A stretch of DNA of 64,000 nt from Nocardia veterana NBRC 100344 (GCF_000308855.1 NZ_BAGM01000095.1:1-64000), one strand, 5' to 3'. Positions 1 to 7,922 are shown, counted from the first letter of the stretch. The notes: generated by a model from the letters alone, not told the origin. A program made the numbers and translations.

Positions 1-18
1 TGCGCGATTGTCGCTCAT
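1..18 (-). CDS. 5' end of a truncated gene leaving the window
   Basis: Only the first six codons (MSDNRA) are inside the window; the rest lies beyond the left edge. The start is supported by an ATG at 18 on the minus strand preceded by GGAGG with a 6-7 nt gap. The gene is divergent from the MarR regulator at 144, so it may be a further target of that repressor, but no operator-like palindrome lies close to this start. Function cannot be judged from six residues. Confidence 0.5.
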
Positions 19-130
19 CGTGCCTCCGGTATCCGACAGAACGGGGCGAGCACTCGCCCGAACAACTCACGCTGTATTGAACACCACCGGATCGGGCGCG
101 ACCGGCGACACACGCGCGGATCCCGCGCAC

Positions 131-152
131 TACTGTCGTCAACATGGTTGTC
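131..152 (+). promoter_or_regulatory. -10 box and auto-operator of the MarR gene
   Basis: TACTGT at 131-136 is followed by 7 nt and then the ATG at 144, the layout of a leaderless promoter. GTCAACATGGTTGTC at 138-152 spans the start codon. It matches 13 of 15 positions of the palindrome GACAACCTGGTTGTC found upstream of the next gene, so it is probably an autoregulatory operator. This is inferred from sequence match only. Confidence 0.55.
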
Positions 153-635
153 GGAAAGCGTGGCCCGGATTCGGTCGACGGTCCCGGGTTCGAACTGCCA
201 CTGCTGCTGTTCGCCGGCTTTCGCTCGTTGATCGACGAACTGCACGCCGAACTGGCCGAGCGGGGACATCCCGACGTCCGCCCGGCCTACGGCTTCGCCA
301 TGCAGGCAATCGGCACCCAGGGCGCGACAGCCAGTGAGATCGGCCGCAGATTGGGCGTTTCCAAACAGGCCGCGGGTAAGACCGTGGAGAAGCTGACCGC
401 GCTGGGCTACGCCGAGCGCGTCGACGATCCCGATGACGCCCGGCGCAAGATCGTGCGCTTGACGCCGCGCGGCATCGACTCGCTCCGGCAAGCAGCCGAG
501 ATCTTCGACCGCCTGCGGCGACGCTGGGTCCGGGAGCTGGGCGCGCAACAGGTGCGAGATATGGAGTCCGCCCTGCGAAAGATGGTGGCGCCGGAGTCGT
601 TCCGGCTCGACGTCGCCGGGTGGTTCGGCGGCTGA
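144..635 (+). CDS. MarR family transcriptional regulator
   Basis: A 163-residue winged-helix protein of normal MarR length. The DNA-binding core is near residues 58-105: a helix-turn-helix (TASEIGRRLGVSKQAAGKTVEKL) followed by the wing with the DPDDARRK motif typical of MarR. It has no signal peptide or membrane segment and should act as a cytoplasmic dimer. The start has no Shine-Dalgarno but sits 7 nt after a -10 box, fitting a leaderless mRNA. The same palindrome covers its own start and lies twice before the downstream AhpD-like gene. It therefore probably represses itself and that gene, perhaps in response to oxidants or a small ligand. The ligand is unknown; no cysteine sensor is evident. 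Confidence 0.88.
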   Translation: MVVGKRGPDSVDGPGFELPLLLFAGFRSLIDELHAELAERGHPDVRPAYGFAMQAIGTQGATASEIGRRLGVSKQAAGKTVEKLTALGYAERVDDPDDARRKIVRLTPRGIDSLRQAAEIFDRLRRRWVRELGAQQVRDMESALRKMVAPESFRLDVAGWFGG

Positions 636-663
636 ACTCGAGGTTCGACCGCTACCGTCGACC

Positions 664-710
664 TTGCATCATTGGACAACCGGGTTTACTATTTAGACAA
701 CCTGGTTGTC
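664..710 (+). promoter_or_regulatory. Promoter with two tandem MarR operators
   Basis: Seen directly: GACAACC-T-GGTTGTC at 696-710, extending to a perfect inverted repeat at 693-713 (10 bp arms, one central base), and a second, weaker copy GACAACCGGGTTTAC at 675-689. Their centres are 21 bp apart, two helical turns. A possible promoter is TTGCAT (664-669), 17 bp spacer, TACTAT (687-692), which would place the transcription start inside the perfect copy. The arrangement suggests cooperative repression of the AhpD-like gene by the MarR protein just upstream. Confidence 0.65.
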
Positions 711-728
711 TAATTGAAGGAATCGACC

Positions 729-1349
729 GTGCATTTCCCCGCCCATACCCTCGACTCCGCCCCCGCCGATGCCCGCCGAGCGATGGCGGCGAGCAGCGCC
801 CGGCTCGGTTACCTTCCCGCGGCCGTGGCGAAGATGGCCACCGCGCCGCGCCTGCTCGACGGCTTCCTGAAGCTCAGCGCCCTCTTCGAAGCGAGCACGC
901 TGGACCAACTGTCCCGAGAAGTACTGATCATGACGATGGCGACGCGCAACGAATGCCACCTGTGCGTCGCCATGCATACCGCGAAACTGACCGCGATCGG
1001 CGCGGCTCCCGAACTGATCACCGCCCTCCGCGACCGGCTTCCCCTGCCCGACCATCGCCTCGCCGCCTGCCAGGCGTTCGTCCGCACCGTCGTCGACACC
1101 GCGGGCAACGTCTCCGACGAAGACCTCGGCGCCTTCCTGAGCCACGGCTACACCACCGAGCAAGCGCTCGAGGTGGTCCTGGGCATCGGCGCCTATACCC
1201 TCTCCACCCTCGGCAATCGCCTGACCCGCGCACCCCTGGACCCCGCACTGTCGGAATTCGCCTGGTCGAACGGTGACGACAGCCGACGCGGCGAAAGCCC
1301 CGCCCCGATCGACACCGCGGCCGTCGGCGCGGCCACCACCGACTCTTGA
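729..1349 (+). CDS. AhpD-like / carboxymuconolactone decarboxylase family protein
   Basis: About 206 residues. The centre carries the AhpD-type redox motif E-C-H-L-C-V-A-M-H (CxxC followed by His), diagnostic of peroxidase-like members of the CMD/AhpD family. These reduce hydroperoxides or feed electrons to AhpC-type peroxidases. The fold is all-alpha and cytoplasmic. I chose GTG at 729 because GAAGGA lies 7 nt upstream; a TTG at 714 in the same frame has no ribosome site and overlaps the operator. The C-terminal ~30 residues are low-complexity. The gene follows the MarR gene and sits behind two copies of its putative operator, so it is probably induced when that repressor releases. Confidence 0.85.
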   Translation: MHFPAHTLDSAPADARRAMAASSARLGYLPAAVAKMATAPRLLDGFLKLSALFEASTLDQLSREVLIMTMATRNECHLCVAMHTAKLTAIGAAPELITALRDRLPLPDHRLAACQAFVRTVVDTAGNVSDEDLGAFLSHGYTTEQALEVVLGIGAYTLSTLGNRLTRAPLDPALSEFAWSNGDDSRRGESPAPIDTAAVGAATTDS

Positions 1350-1376
1350 CCTCGAGTGCGGTTCAGCTCTTAGCGT
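1346..1376 (+). promoter_or_regulatory. Promoter of the PPOX gene (leaderless)
   Basis: TTGACC at 1346-1351, a 19 bp spacer, TAGCGT at 1371-1376 and then the ATG after six bases. The -35 box overlaps the stop codon of the upstream AhpD-like gene. The layout predicts an mRNA that begins at or next to the start codon. Confidence 0.55.
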
Positions 1377-1382
1377 GGACGC

Positions 1383-1799
1383 ATGATCTTCTCCGCTGCC
1401 GAACGCAGGTATCTGGCCACACAGTCGCTGGGTCGGCTCGCCACCGTGACCGGCGACGGTCGCCCGCAACTGGTGCCGGTGGGGTTCCGAGTCAACGACG
1501 ACGGCACCATCGACATCGGCGGTCCCACTCCCGCGGCGCAGCGTTACCGCAATGTGCGGGCCAACCCGAATGTCAGCCTCGTCGTCGACGATATGACTCC
1601 GGACGATCCGGCCGAGGTGAAGCCCGGCTGGGGTCGGGGGGTCGAGATCCGGGGCGTGGGCGAGATCCTCGACATCGACACGCCGCCCGTCGCGCCGGAC
1701 TGGTTCTCGCACACCGTCATTCGGATCCATCCGCGGCGGATCCGGAGCTGGCACATCGACCCCGCGAACCCCGAGGGCGACGCCCGCGACGTCGGCTGA
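1383..1799 (+). CDS. PPOX-class F420-dependent oxidoreductase
   Basis: A 138-residue split-barrel flavin/deazaflavin-binding protein. The N-terminal strand pattern (ERRYLATQSLGRLATVTGDGRPQLVPVGF) and the RYRNVRANPNVSLVVDD segment are typical of the pyridoxamine-phosphate-oxidase-like family that uses F420 in actinobacteria. The C-terminal HTVIRIHPRRIRSW strand is also characteristic. It should be a cytoplasmic homodimer; the substrate cannot be told from sequence. It has its own leaderless-type promoter, so it is probably not co-transcribed with the AhpD-like gene. Codon use matches its neighbours. Confidence 0.85.
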   Translation: MIFSAAERRYLATQSLGRLATVTGDGRPQLVPVGFRVNDDGTIDIGGPTPAAQRYRNVRANPNVSLVVDDMTPDDPAEVKPGWGRGVEIRGVGEILDIDTPPVAPDWFSHTVIRIHPRRIRSWHIDPANPEGDARDVG

Positions 1800-1891
1800 G
1801 CCGCCTTCTCACCCCTGGGCGTATCGCGGCCGTGACGTGCGCGTCCGAATCGGACACAGTTGCGGGGCAAGCGAGTTGAAAGGGGTTGGAC

Positions 1892-2152
1892 GTGTCCTCG
1901 ATTGCCACGCCCACGAGGTTGCGCCGGGCGTCGGCGACGGTCGCCGCAACCGTGATGATCGCGCTGGCCGGCGCGGCCGGGTCCGGCACCACGGCCGGCG
2001 CCGAGACCACCACGAACACACCGCCCGCGGCCGCGCAGGCACAGTGGTCGTATCTGCAGGTCGTTCCGGTCGAACCGTGGCCGCTCGGCTGGTACTACGG
2101 CTACTACCCGTGGCGGTTGTACTACTGGCCGGGCATGTTCGGCAGTTGCTGA
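1892..2152 (+). CDS. Small secreted Tyr/Trp/Pro-rich protein
   Basis: An 86-residue protein with a Sec signal peptide: basic RLRRAS start, hydrophobic ATVAATVMIALAGAA, then small residues ending near AGA-ET. The short mature part ends in an aromatic cluster (WPLGWYYGYYPWRLYYWPGM). Only one cysteine is present, as the last residue. GTG at 1892 is chosen over TTG at 1886 because GAAAGGGG lies about 7 nt before it. I do not recognise a family. Small secreted aromatic proteins of this kind are common but unstudied in Nocardia-like genomes; a wall-associated role is only a guess. Confidence 0.6.
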   Translation: MSSIATPTRLRRASATVAATVMIALAGAAGSGTTAGAETTTNTPPAAAQAQWSYLQVVPVEPWPLGWYYGYYPWRLYYWPGMFGSC

Positions 2153-2293
2153 TTCGCGTCTCACTCCGGGCCATCCCCCACTCGGGGTGGTCCTCGAGGA
2201 CGATTCACCCCTGAATCTCGTGCCAGCACCCGTGACGCCATGTCCGATTTGCGTCAGACTGCGTAGGGTGTAACCGGATTGGAAGGATTCACC

Positions 2294-2617
2294 GTGAGCA
2301 CAAGCGAACATCGCACCAAACGCACCGTAGCGCGTATCGCCGTCGCCGGCGCCATCGTCGCCGCACCCCTTGCCGCACTTGCCGTTCCGGCCCAGGCCGA
2401 CGTCGTGAGCGACCAGGTCGCCACCGAGGTTGCCCACCCGGGCCACGGGCACGGCCACGGCGGCTGGGACGGCCGTCGCGACTGGGACCGCGGCTGGGAT
2501 CGTGGTTGGGACCGCGGCTGGGACCACCGCGGCGACTGCAACCCGTTCGACCGGCACGGCCACGGCTGGAACGGTTTCCGCCAGATCGTGCCGCCGGGTT
2601 GGTTCGGCAGCAGCTGA
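2294..2617 (+). CDS. Small secreted protein with WDRG repeats
   Basis: A 107-residue protein with a clear Sec signal peptide (basic start, IAVAGAIVAAPLAALAVPAQA, cleavage before DVVSD). The mature part is rich in His, Gly, Trp, Asp and Arg: an HGHGHGG stretch, then four Trp-Asp-Arg-Gly-like units, then a Trp/Phe/Pro tail. GTG at 2294 is chosen because GGAAGG lies 7 nt upstream. Its His/Gly cluster could bind metal, but this is inference. It has the same signal-peptide-plus-aromatic-tail layout as the preceding gene (both end near a PGMFG/PGWFG motif), so the two may be distant paralogues. A strong terminator follows. Confidence 0.65.
   Translation: MSTSEHRTKRTVARIAVAGAIVAAPLAALAVPAQADVVSDQVATEVAHPGHGHGHGGWDGRRDWDRGWDRGWDRGWDHRGDCNPFDRHGHGWNGFRQIVPPGWFGSS
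2483..2530 (+). repeat. Four tandem 12-bp repeats in the WDRG gene
   Basis: Units at 2483-2494, 2495-2506, 2507-2518 and 2519-2530 follow TGGGACCGCGGC with synonymous changes in unit 2 and a divergent last unit. They encode WDRG-WDRG-WDRG-WDHR. Such a repeat can change copy number by slippage while keeping the frame. Confidence 0.85.
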
Positions 2618-2627
2618 TCTCGGTCGA

Positions 2628-2668
2628 ACGAGCGGCCCGGCACCTCACGAAGGTGCCGGGCCGCTCGT
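2628..2668 (+). terminator. Strong hairpin terminator
   Basis: An 18-bp perfect inverted repeat (2628-2645 and 2651-2668) with a 5-nt loop, 11 bases after the stop codon of the WDRG protein. There is only a short T-poor tail, as is usual in actinobacteria. Confidence 0.8.
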
Positions 2669-2810
2669 CGTTACCGACCGTTTCCGACGCACGGTCGATG
2701 TGTCACTCGACTGTCGACGACAGTTCCCCACTCGGCCAACACCGCTGATTACCTTTCGCTTCGTCAACCGAGCAAACCGCCCTCCGGGGCTGTCGAAAAG
2801 GGTGAATCCG

Positions 2811-4112
2811 GTGGTAACCGTCCTCGTCGCGACCCGTCCGCAACTCGTCGCTCCCTACCTCCCCCGCATCGACGGCCCGGTCCACTGCCTGATTCCCGCC
2901 GGCACCGAGCATCTTTGGCGCGCCGCCGGCGTCACGGCGCCGCTGCACACCGTGGGTTCCTGGTCGGATTACACCGCATTGGCCGCGGCCGTCGCGCCGC
3001 TGCCCGTCACCCGGATCATCAGCACGGACGAAATCACCATCGCCGCCGCCGGTTTCCTCCGCACGCGGTTCGGTGTTGCCGGACAGGGATGGGAACAAGC
3101 GCTCGCCTTCACCGACAAGGCGACGATGAAGCGTCGCCTCGCCGAGGCCGGTATTTCGGTCACCGGATGGGGGGTGGCGCGCTCGTTCGACGAGGCGAGC
3201 GCCGTAGCCGACCGGCTCGGCTGGCCCGTGGTCGTCAAGCCACGCCGGGGTTTCGGCGCCCTGGGCACGACGAAAGTCGAGACCGCACAGCAGATGTCGG
3301 AGTTCGCGGCCGCCGGGCGTTTCACCCCGCAGGTGGGCGACGGTGACGATTACGCCGCAATGCTGCGCGCCTCCGGGGTCTACGACGCACTCGACGCGGC
3401 GCCGGACGGATTTCTGGTGGAGCGCTGTGTGGACGCGGCCGCGGAATACAGCTGCGATATGGTCGTGGTCGACGGCGAACGCCGGTTCGCGCTGACAACC
3501 CGTTATCCGACAACCATTTTGGATGCCGTCGGCAGCGGGCGTATCGCGGAATTCATCGGGCTCCCCGCCGATGATCCGGAAGCGGAGTCGGTGGAGGCGT
3601 TGACCACCCGCGCGATCGCCGTGCTCGGCCTGCGCACCGGACAGGTGCACTGCGAGATCTTCCGCACCCGCTCCGGTGATTACCTTCTGGGCGAGATCGC
3701 CTGCCGCGCCGGGGGCGCCGGGTTGCCGATGATGGCCCAGATCCTGTTCGGCATCAACACGATTGCCGCCGGCGTGGAGATCGCCGTGGGCCGCGACCCG
3801 GGCCGGCCCACGCCGCGCGCCTACCGGTCGCTGGTGGCGGTCGGCGTTCCGCTGGCCAACGGTCTCGTCATCGCGGTACCGACCGTCGATCAGCTGCGAG
3901 CCATACCGGGGGTGGCGCATGCCGACCTCCGGGTGCGCGTCGGTGAGACCTACGGCGGCAGCATGGGCTCGTGCGCCGCGGCGGCCTATCTGTACTTCGA
4001 ACCGCAGCCCGGCGAGCTGGTCGATCTGCGGATGGACGACATCCGCGCCGCAGCGGCCGCGCTGTTCACCGTCGTGCCGGAGCATACGGCGGCGCTCGAC
4101 GCTGTCGGTTGA
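2811..4112 (+). CDS. ATP-grasp domain protein of unknown substrate
   Basis: About 433 residues. The N-terminal third is a Rossmann-like pre-ATP-grasp region. The central part has the ATP-grasp core: a phosphate-loop-like WPVVVKPRRGFGALGT segment, then GFLVERCVDAAAEYSCD, then GQVHCEIFRTRSGDYLLGEIACRAGGAG supplying Mg2+/ATP-binding acidic and Asn-like positions. Family members form carboxylate-amine or carboxylate-thiol bonds via an acyl phosphate. The C-terminal domain resembles those of carboxylase-like ATP-grasp ligases. GTG at 2811 is favoured by AAAGGG 8-9 nt upstream; GTG at 2802 is in frame but too close to that site. It converges with the TetR gene, 6 bp away. No partner biosynthetic gene is nearby, so the substrate is unknown. 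Confidence 0.75.
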   Translation: MVTVLVATRPQLVAPYLPRIDGPVHCLIPAGTEHLWRAAGVTAPLHTVGSWSDYTALAAAVAPLPVTRIISTDEITIAAAGFLRTRFGVAGQGWEQALAFTDKATMKRRLAEAGISVTGWGVARSFDEASAVADRLGWPVVVKPRRGFGALGTTKVETAQQMSEFAAAGRFTPQVGDGDDYAAMLRASGVYDALDAAPDGFLVERCVDAAAEYSCDMVVVDGERRFALTTRYPTTILDAVGSGRIAEFIGLPADDPEAESVEALTTRAIAVLGLRTGQVHCEIFRTRSGDYLLGEIACRAGGAGLPMMAQILFGINTIAAGVEIAVGRDPGRPTPRAYRSLVAVGVPLANGLVIAVPTVDQLRAIPGVAHADLRVRVGETYGGSMGSCAAAAYLYFEPQPGELVDLRMDDIRAAAAALFTVVPEHTAALDAVG

Positions 4113-4118
4113 CGACGG

Positions 4119-4919
4119 CTACGCGTCTCGGCCCGCCGGCGGGAAACCCGACTCGGCCGCCGACACCGCTGTCGCGACGCCGTCGAGGACGAGATCGAGG
4201 CCGAAGGCGAAGTCGAGGTCCGGATCGGCGTCGGTGGGCTCAATGGTGTCGAACAGCCCGGAGGCCAGTAGCGCGGCCATATCCGGAAGCTCTTCCGGGT
4301 CCACCAGTCCGCGCAAGTGGCGACTGTAGTCGTGCAGGGCGGTCGCCGGGTCGAGATCGACTGCCGCCCTGGCCTGTTCGAGTTGCCGTGCGGTGACGAA
4401 TGCTTCGCGGACATAGCCGCTGACCACCATGAGGGCGCCGACCTTCGCCGGCCAATCCAGCGCGGTCTCGCGCAGTGCGCGCAGTCCGGCGTCCATCCAG
4501 GCGACATTGTGCGGTCCGCTGGGCGGGCCGGTGATCGGAAGCTGGGTCAGCCAGGGCCGGGCGCGATGCACCTGCAGTTGCGCACGTGCCCAGTCGCGCA
4601 CCATCGACCGCCATGGGCCGGCCGAAAGATGCGGTGGCGCGCCCAGCCCGGCATCGGCCATCAGACCCAGCAGCTCCTGCTTCGAGCCGATGTGCCGGTA
4701 CAGCGACATCGGCGTAACGCCGAGCACCGCAGCGATTTTCGGTAACGTCGCACCGGCGAGGCCGTCGCGGTCGGCCAGCTCCACCGCTGTCGCCACCACC
4801 CGCTCGACGTCGAGCGCGGCCGGGCGGCCCAGTTTGTTGTCCACCGGCAGCCGCCACAGCCTGGCCAAGGGGCCGGGAACCTCCCGAGTCATCCAGTTCA
4901 TCCCGTCGTCGACAATCAC
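4119..4919 (-). CDS. TetR family transcriptional regulator
   Basis: Up to 266 residues. An extra ~30-residue N-terminus precedes a standard TetR helix-turn-helix at about residues 56-80 (GATLPKIAAVLGVTPMSLYRHIGSKQELL). The rest is the all-helical ligand and dimer domain, of the type found with TetR_C_1-like C-termini in drug-responsive regulators. The start is uncertain. GTG at 4919 is nearly fused to a GAGGGG element, and ATG at 4901 (MNWMTRE) is an equally good choice. It is divergent from the membrane protein gene at 4992 across an AT-rich gap, so it probably controls that gene and itself. Confidence 0.85.
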   Translation of the reverse strand: MIVDDGMNWMTREVPGPLARLWRLPVDNKLGRPAALDVERVVATAVELADRDGLAGATLPKIAAVLGVTPMSLYRHIGSKQELLGLMADAGLGAPPHLSAGPWRSMVRDWARAQLQVHRARPWLTQLPITGPPSGPHNVAWMDAGLRALRETALDWPAKVGALMVVSGYVREAFVTARQLEQARAAVDLDPATALHDYSRHLRGLVDPEELPDMAALLASGLFDTIEPTDADPDLDFAFGLDLVLDGVATAVSAAESGFPPAGRDA

Positions 4920-4930
4920 CCCTCGGAAGC

Positions 4931-4966
4931 TTAGTATGGCCGATATAGTTTAAGACATATATTAAT
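4931..4966. promoter_or_regulatory. AT-rich divergent control region, likely TetR site
   Basis: This short AT-rich island in GC-rich DNA contains ATATAGTTTAAGACATATAT (4943-4962), an imperfect palindrome with ATATA ends and a central TTAA. TATATT at 4958-4963 is a good -10 box for the membrane protein gene. The site lies between the two divergent genes, where a TetR operator is expected. Confidence 0.4.
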
Positions 4967-4991
4967 GTGTTCTGCTTCGGAAGGACGAGCC

Positions 4992-5711
4992 GTGACCACC
5001 GAAACCCTTCGCCGCATCGCGGGAATCGCCGCGATCTGCGGCGCCACGCTGATGCTCGTCGAAATCCCCCTCTACTTCGTCTACGACGGGCCGCCGTCGG
5101 ACGGGAACATCCTCGGTCGAGGCCTGATCGGATTGGTCGGACTGATCGGCCTGGTGGTGTTCATGTCCGCCTTCGGCCATCTGGTGAAGGCCGCCGACCG
5201 CAGCTGGGAATGGCTGGGCACGCTGGCCGGCACCGCCGGATTACTCTGGACCACTATCGCTTTCGTCGGCATGGGCCTCGAGATCGGCGCCGCGATCCAG
5301 GCCCCGGACCCCATCGATCCCACCATCGCCGTATCCGGAACGTATGTGCTCTACGGAACGGTCACCCGGCTGCTGACCGCCCTGTTCATGACCGCCGCCG
5401 CGATCTCGATCCGGCGGACACACATCCTGCCGCGCTGGGTGGGACGATGCGCCGCCGCACTGGCCGTGGTGAACGTGGCGTTCGCGCCGTCCCTGTTCTT
5501 CGGGAACGCTCCCGCCGACTTCTACGCGGCCAACGGATGGGGCACTACGGCAACGGTTTCCGGGCTCACCGTCATCTGGTTGCTGGCGGTCGGCATCGCC
5601 TTGGTCGCAACGTCGACTTCGCCGCGAACGGGCGTCGGCGCCGATGGACTTCGCCCGCCGACATCTCGGACGGCCTCCCGGCTGCCTCCGAGCACATCGA
5701 CCGTGGCCTGA
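4992..5711 (+). CDS. Multi-pass membrane protein (DUF4386-like layout)
   Basis: About 239 residues with six likely membrane helices, near IAGIAAICGATLMLVEIPLYF, GLIGLVGLIGLVVFMSAF, GTLAGTAGLLWTTIAFVGM, YGTVTRLLTALFMTAAAI, RCAAALAVVNVAFAPSLFF and ATVSGLTVIWLLAVGIALV. The C-terminal 30 residues are polar and low-complexity. GTG at 4992 has GGAAGGA 7 nt upstream. I see no catalytic or transport motif. Placed opposite a TetR regulator, it may be an inducible export or stress protein, but that is context only. It converges with the LysR gene downstream. Confidence 0.65.
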   Translation: MTTETLRRIAGIAAICGATLMLVEIPLYFVYDGPPSDGNILGRGLIGLVGLIGLVVFMSAFGHLVKAADRSWEWLGTLAGTAGLLWTTIAFVGMGLEIGAAIQAPDPIDPTIAVSGTYVLYGTVTRLLTALFMTAAAISIRRTHILPRWVGRCAAALAVVNVAFAPSLFFGNAPADFYAANGWGTTATVSGLTVIWLLAVGIALVATSTSPRTGVGADGLRPPTSRTASRLPPSTSTVA

Positions 5712-5756
5712 CGGACCCCCGGCGGCGGATTGCTCGGTCGGCCCGCGCACATTCCC

Positions 5757-6659
5757 TCAGTGCCGCAAGAACTCTGCGGCCGCGGACCCTATCGTCTCCG
5801 CCACCACGGCCAGCGCCGGCACGTCCAATTTCCACTGTTGCCAATAGAGGGGCACGTCCACCCATTGTCCCGGTGCGAAGTGCCGCAGGGCGCCCGATCG
5901 CAGCAGCGGCTCGGCGTCCGTTTCGGGCACCAGCCCCCAGCCCAGCCCGGCCGCGATCGTGTCGCGGAACCCTTCCGAGGTGGGAACACAGTGCCGGAGC
6001 CGGCTCGCTCCCGAACGACCCGACGTCACCGCGCGCACGTAGCGGTCCTGTAGCTCGTCGCGGCGATCGAACACGATCACCGGGGCCTCGGGCAAGCGCT
6101 GTGGCAATGGCCCGGCAGCGAGATGGCGCTCCACGAATTCCGGACTCGCGACGGGCAGATACCGCGCCGACCCCAGCAGCCGCGCGGTGCAGCCGGTGAT
6201 CGGATCGGCCAGCGACGTCACCGCGGCCATGACCCGCCCCTCCCGCAGCAACGTGGCGGTATGGGATTCGTCCTCGCGATGCAGGTCGAAGTAGACCGGC
6301 GGGTCCTGCGGCACCCGGGTGAGCGCGGGCAGGAACCAGGTGGCGAGCGAATCCGCGTTGACCGCGATGGACAGCGAGATCGGTTCGGATTCTCCGGCCA
6401 TTCCCAGTTCGCGCTGCGTCGCGGCCTGCAAGGCGGCCAGCTGGCGGGCGAAACGCACGACGGCCTGTCCGGATTCGGTGGGCCGCACCGGTTTCGTGCG
6501 CATCAACAGCACCCGTCCCGTGCGCTGTTCGAGCGCCTTGATCCGTTGACTCACCGCCGACGGTGTCAGATGCAGCGCGGCCGCGGCGGCGTCGAACGTT
6601 CCTTCGTCGACGACCGCGAGCAATGTGCGGACCTGGTCAACCGGAAGCTCTGACATCAC
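5757..6659 (-). CDS. lysG: LysR-type regulator of ArgP/LysG type
   Basis: A 300-residue LTTR. The N-terminal winged helix (residues ~3-62, VDQVRTLLAVVDEGTFDAAAAALHLTPSAVSQRIKALEQRTGRVLL) matches the ArgP/IciA/LysG subgroup, which begins with LP(V/L)DQ and has HLTPSAVSQRIKALE. The rest is the two-lobed effector domain, with the DRRDELQDRYV segment also seen in that subgroup. LysG-type proteins sense basic amino acids and activate the divergent LysE/ArgO exporter. That exporter is exactly what lies divergently 66 bp away. The symbol is by analogy; the effector (Lys, Arg or other) is not proven. Confidence 0.85.
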   Translation of the reverse strand: MMSELPVDQVRTLLAVVDEGTFDAAAAALHLTPSAVSQRIKALEQRTGRVLLMRTKPVRPTESGQAVVRFARQLAALQAATQRELGMAGESEPISLSIAVNADSLATWFLPALTRVPQDPPVYFDLHREDESHTATLLREGRVMAAVTSLADPITGCTARLLGSARYLPVASPEFVERHLAAGPLPQRLPEAPVIVFDRRDELQDRYVRAVTSGRSGASRLRHCVPTSEGFRDTIAAGLGWGLVPETDAEPLLRSGALRHFAPGQWVDVPLYWQQWKLDVPALAVVAETIGSAAAEFLRH

Positions 6660-6663
6660 GATC

Positions 6664-6718
6664 GCTAATGATAGTTAAGAACCTTTAGCTGTACTGATCC
6701 CGTAGAGGTCCCTAGCGT
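6664..6718 (+). promoter_or_regulatory. lysG-lysE divergent control region
   Basis: GCTAA (6664-6668) and TTAGC (6685-6689) form an inverted pair with a 16-bp gap in the only AT-rich part of the spacer, a plausible LysG site. TAGCGT at 6713-6718, 7 nt before the exporter GTG, is its likely -10 box. TATCAT on the minus strand (6668-6673), 8 nt before the lysG start, would serve lysG and overlaps the first half-site. Confidence 0.45.
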
Positions 6719-6725
6719 CGGCTGC

Positions 6726-7349
6726 GTGAACAGCGGTATCTTCTCGGCGGCGCTCGCCGGATTCGGTGCCGGCTTGTCCCTGATCGTCGCCATCGGCGCG
6801 CAGAACGCGTTCGTCCTGCGCCAGGGCGTACGCAGGCAAGCCGTGGCGGCCGTGGTCGCCATCTGCGTCGCCTCCGACGCCATTCTGATCATGTGCGGCG
6901 TCGGCGGTCTCGGCGCGCTGGTCGGCGCCTATCCGGCGACACTGACCGTCGCCGGCCTCGCCGGCGGGTGCTTCCTGATCGCATGTGGCGGTGTCGCGGC
7001 CCGGCGCGCAGTCCGCCCCGCCACCGCGGCGCTCGCGACCACCGGCGACTCCACCGCGTCCATCCGCACCGCGGTCCTGGTCTGCCTGGCGATGACGTGG
7101 CTCAACCCGCACGTCTACCTCGACACCGTGCTACTGCTCGGCTCGGTCGCCGCCGGACACGGGTCGTTGCGCTGGGCCTTCGGCGTCGGCGCGATGGTCG
7201 CGAGCGGAGTGTGGTTCGCCGGGTTGGGATACGGGGCTCGACTGCTCGCGCCGGTGCTGTCGCTGCCCATGGCGTGGCGAGTGCTCGATGTCTTCGTGGC
7301 GGGGACGATGGTCGTGCTCGGGGTAGTGCTGTTGACGCAGGTTGCTTGA
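6726..7349 (+). CDS. lysE: LysE/ArgO family amino acid exporter
   Basis: A 207-residue integral membrane protein with about six helices. The N-terminal GFGAGLSLIVAIGAQNAFVLRQG is the LysE-family signature, and MTWLNPHVYLDTVLLLG carries the conserved NPH(V)YLDT loop. Members export lysine, arginine or related cationic amino acids when these accumulate, for instance during peptide uptake. The length is normal. The GTG start lies 7 nt after a -10 box with no Shine-Dalgarno, so the mRNA is probably leaderless. The divergent LysG-like regulator supports induction by basic amino acids. The substrate is inferred from family and context. Confidence 0.9.
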   Translation: MNSGIFSAALAGFGAGLSLIVAIGAQNAFVLRQGVRRQAVAAVVAICVASDAILIMCGVGGLGALVGAYPATLTVAGLAGGCFLIACGGVAARRAVRPATAALATTGDSTASIRTAVLVCLAMTWLNPHVYLDTVLLLGSVAAGHGSLRWAFGVGAMVASGVWFAGLGYGARLLAPVLSLPMAWRVLDVFVAGTMVVLGVVLLTQVA

Positions 7350-7922
7350 GCGTCCGCCTCGCTTCGCGGAGCGCTGCGCTACGTGCGCTCGGTACGTGAA
7401 TTCCAAGGTGGAGCCGGATGAGCTCGGGCGGGTGATCGCCGGGTACGAACTCGTCCAGCTCAGCATCGGCGACAATTCCCTTCCCGGTTGGTACCAGCAC
7501 ATGCGGTTCCACGCGCGGGGTGCACGTGGCCACGCCCGGTAGCCATACTCAGGGCAATGGCGGGACCCGTCCGGCGGTGAGCCTGGGCTGGGCGCCGCGA
7601 GAGCCGACAGGTTACTTGTTGGTCGTCGACGGCACGCTGGGAAAGCGACCGGCTCGTCATCGCGCCCACGCGGGCGACCCTGTGCCGTGCCGCCGCACCC
7701 TGGCAGGTCTCCGCTGGGAATAGTTGCGACAACGACTGCCCGCAGGTTCCGCCCTGAGCGACATTCGAACGCGCGAGTTTCGCACAGCGCCGACCGCGGC
7801 CGGACGCCGGCCTTGTTGTGGTCACTGAAACCCACTGCAATGCAAGACTTTTCGGTCACTTGTTCAGAATGAACGTCGAAATCCACACGGGCCGAGGGGG
7901 TGCACACCCCTCCCCTTCTTGA
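7350..7922. other. Spacer without a recognisable gene
   Basis: This 570-bp stretch holds only short open frames (for example 7342-7542 and 7520-7723, plus strand) with no ribosome site, no family resemblance and weak codon bias. It may contain decayed coding DNA at the edge of the accessory region. I see no repeat, terminator or RNA gene in it. Confidence 0.5.

Noticed and set aside
7342..7542. 67-residue plus-strand ORF after lysE
   Set aside because: Start lies inside the lysE end, no ribosome site, no resemblance to a family; possibly decayed DNA only.
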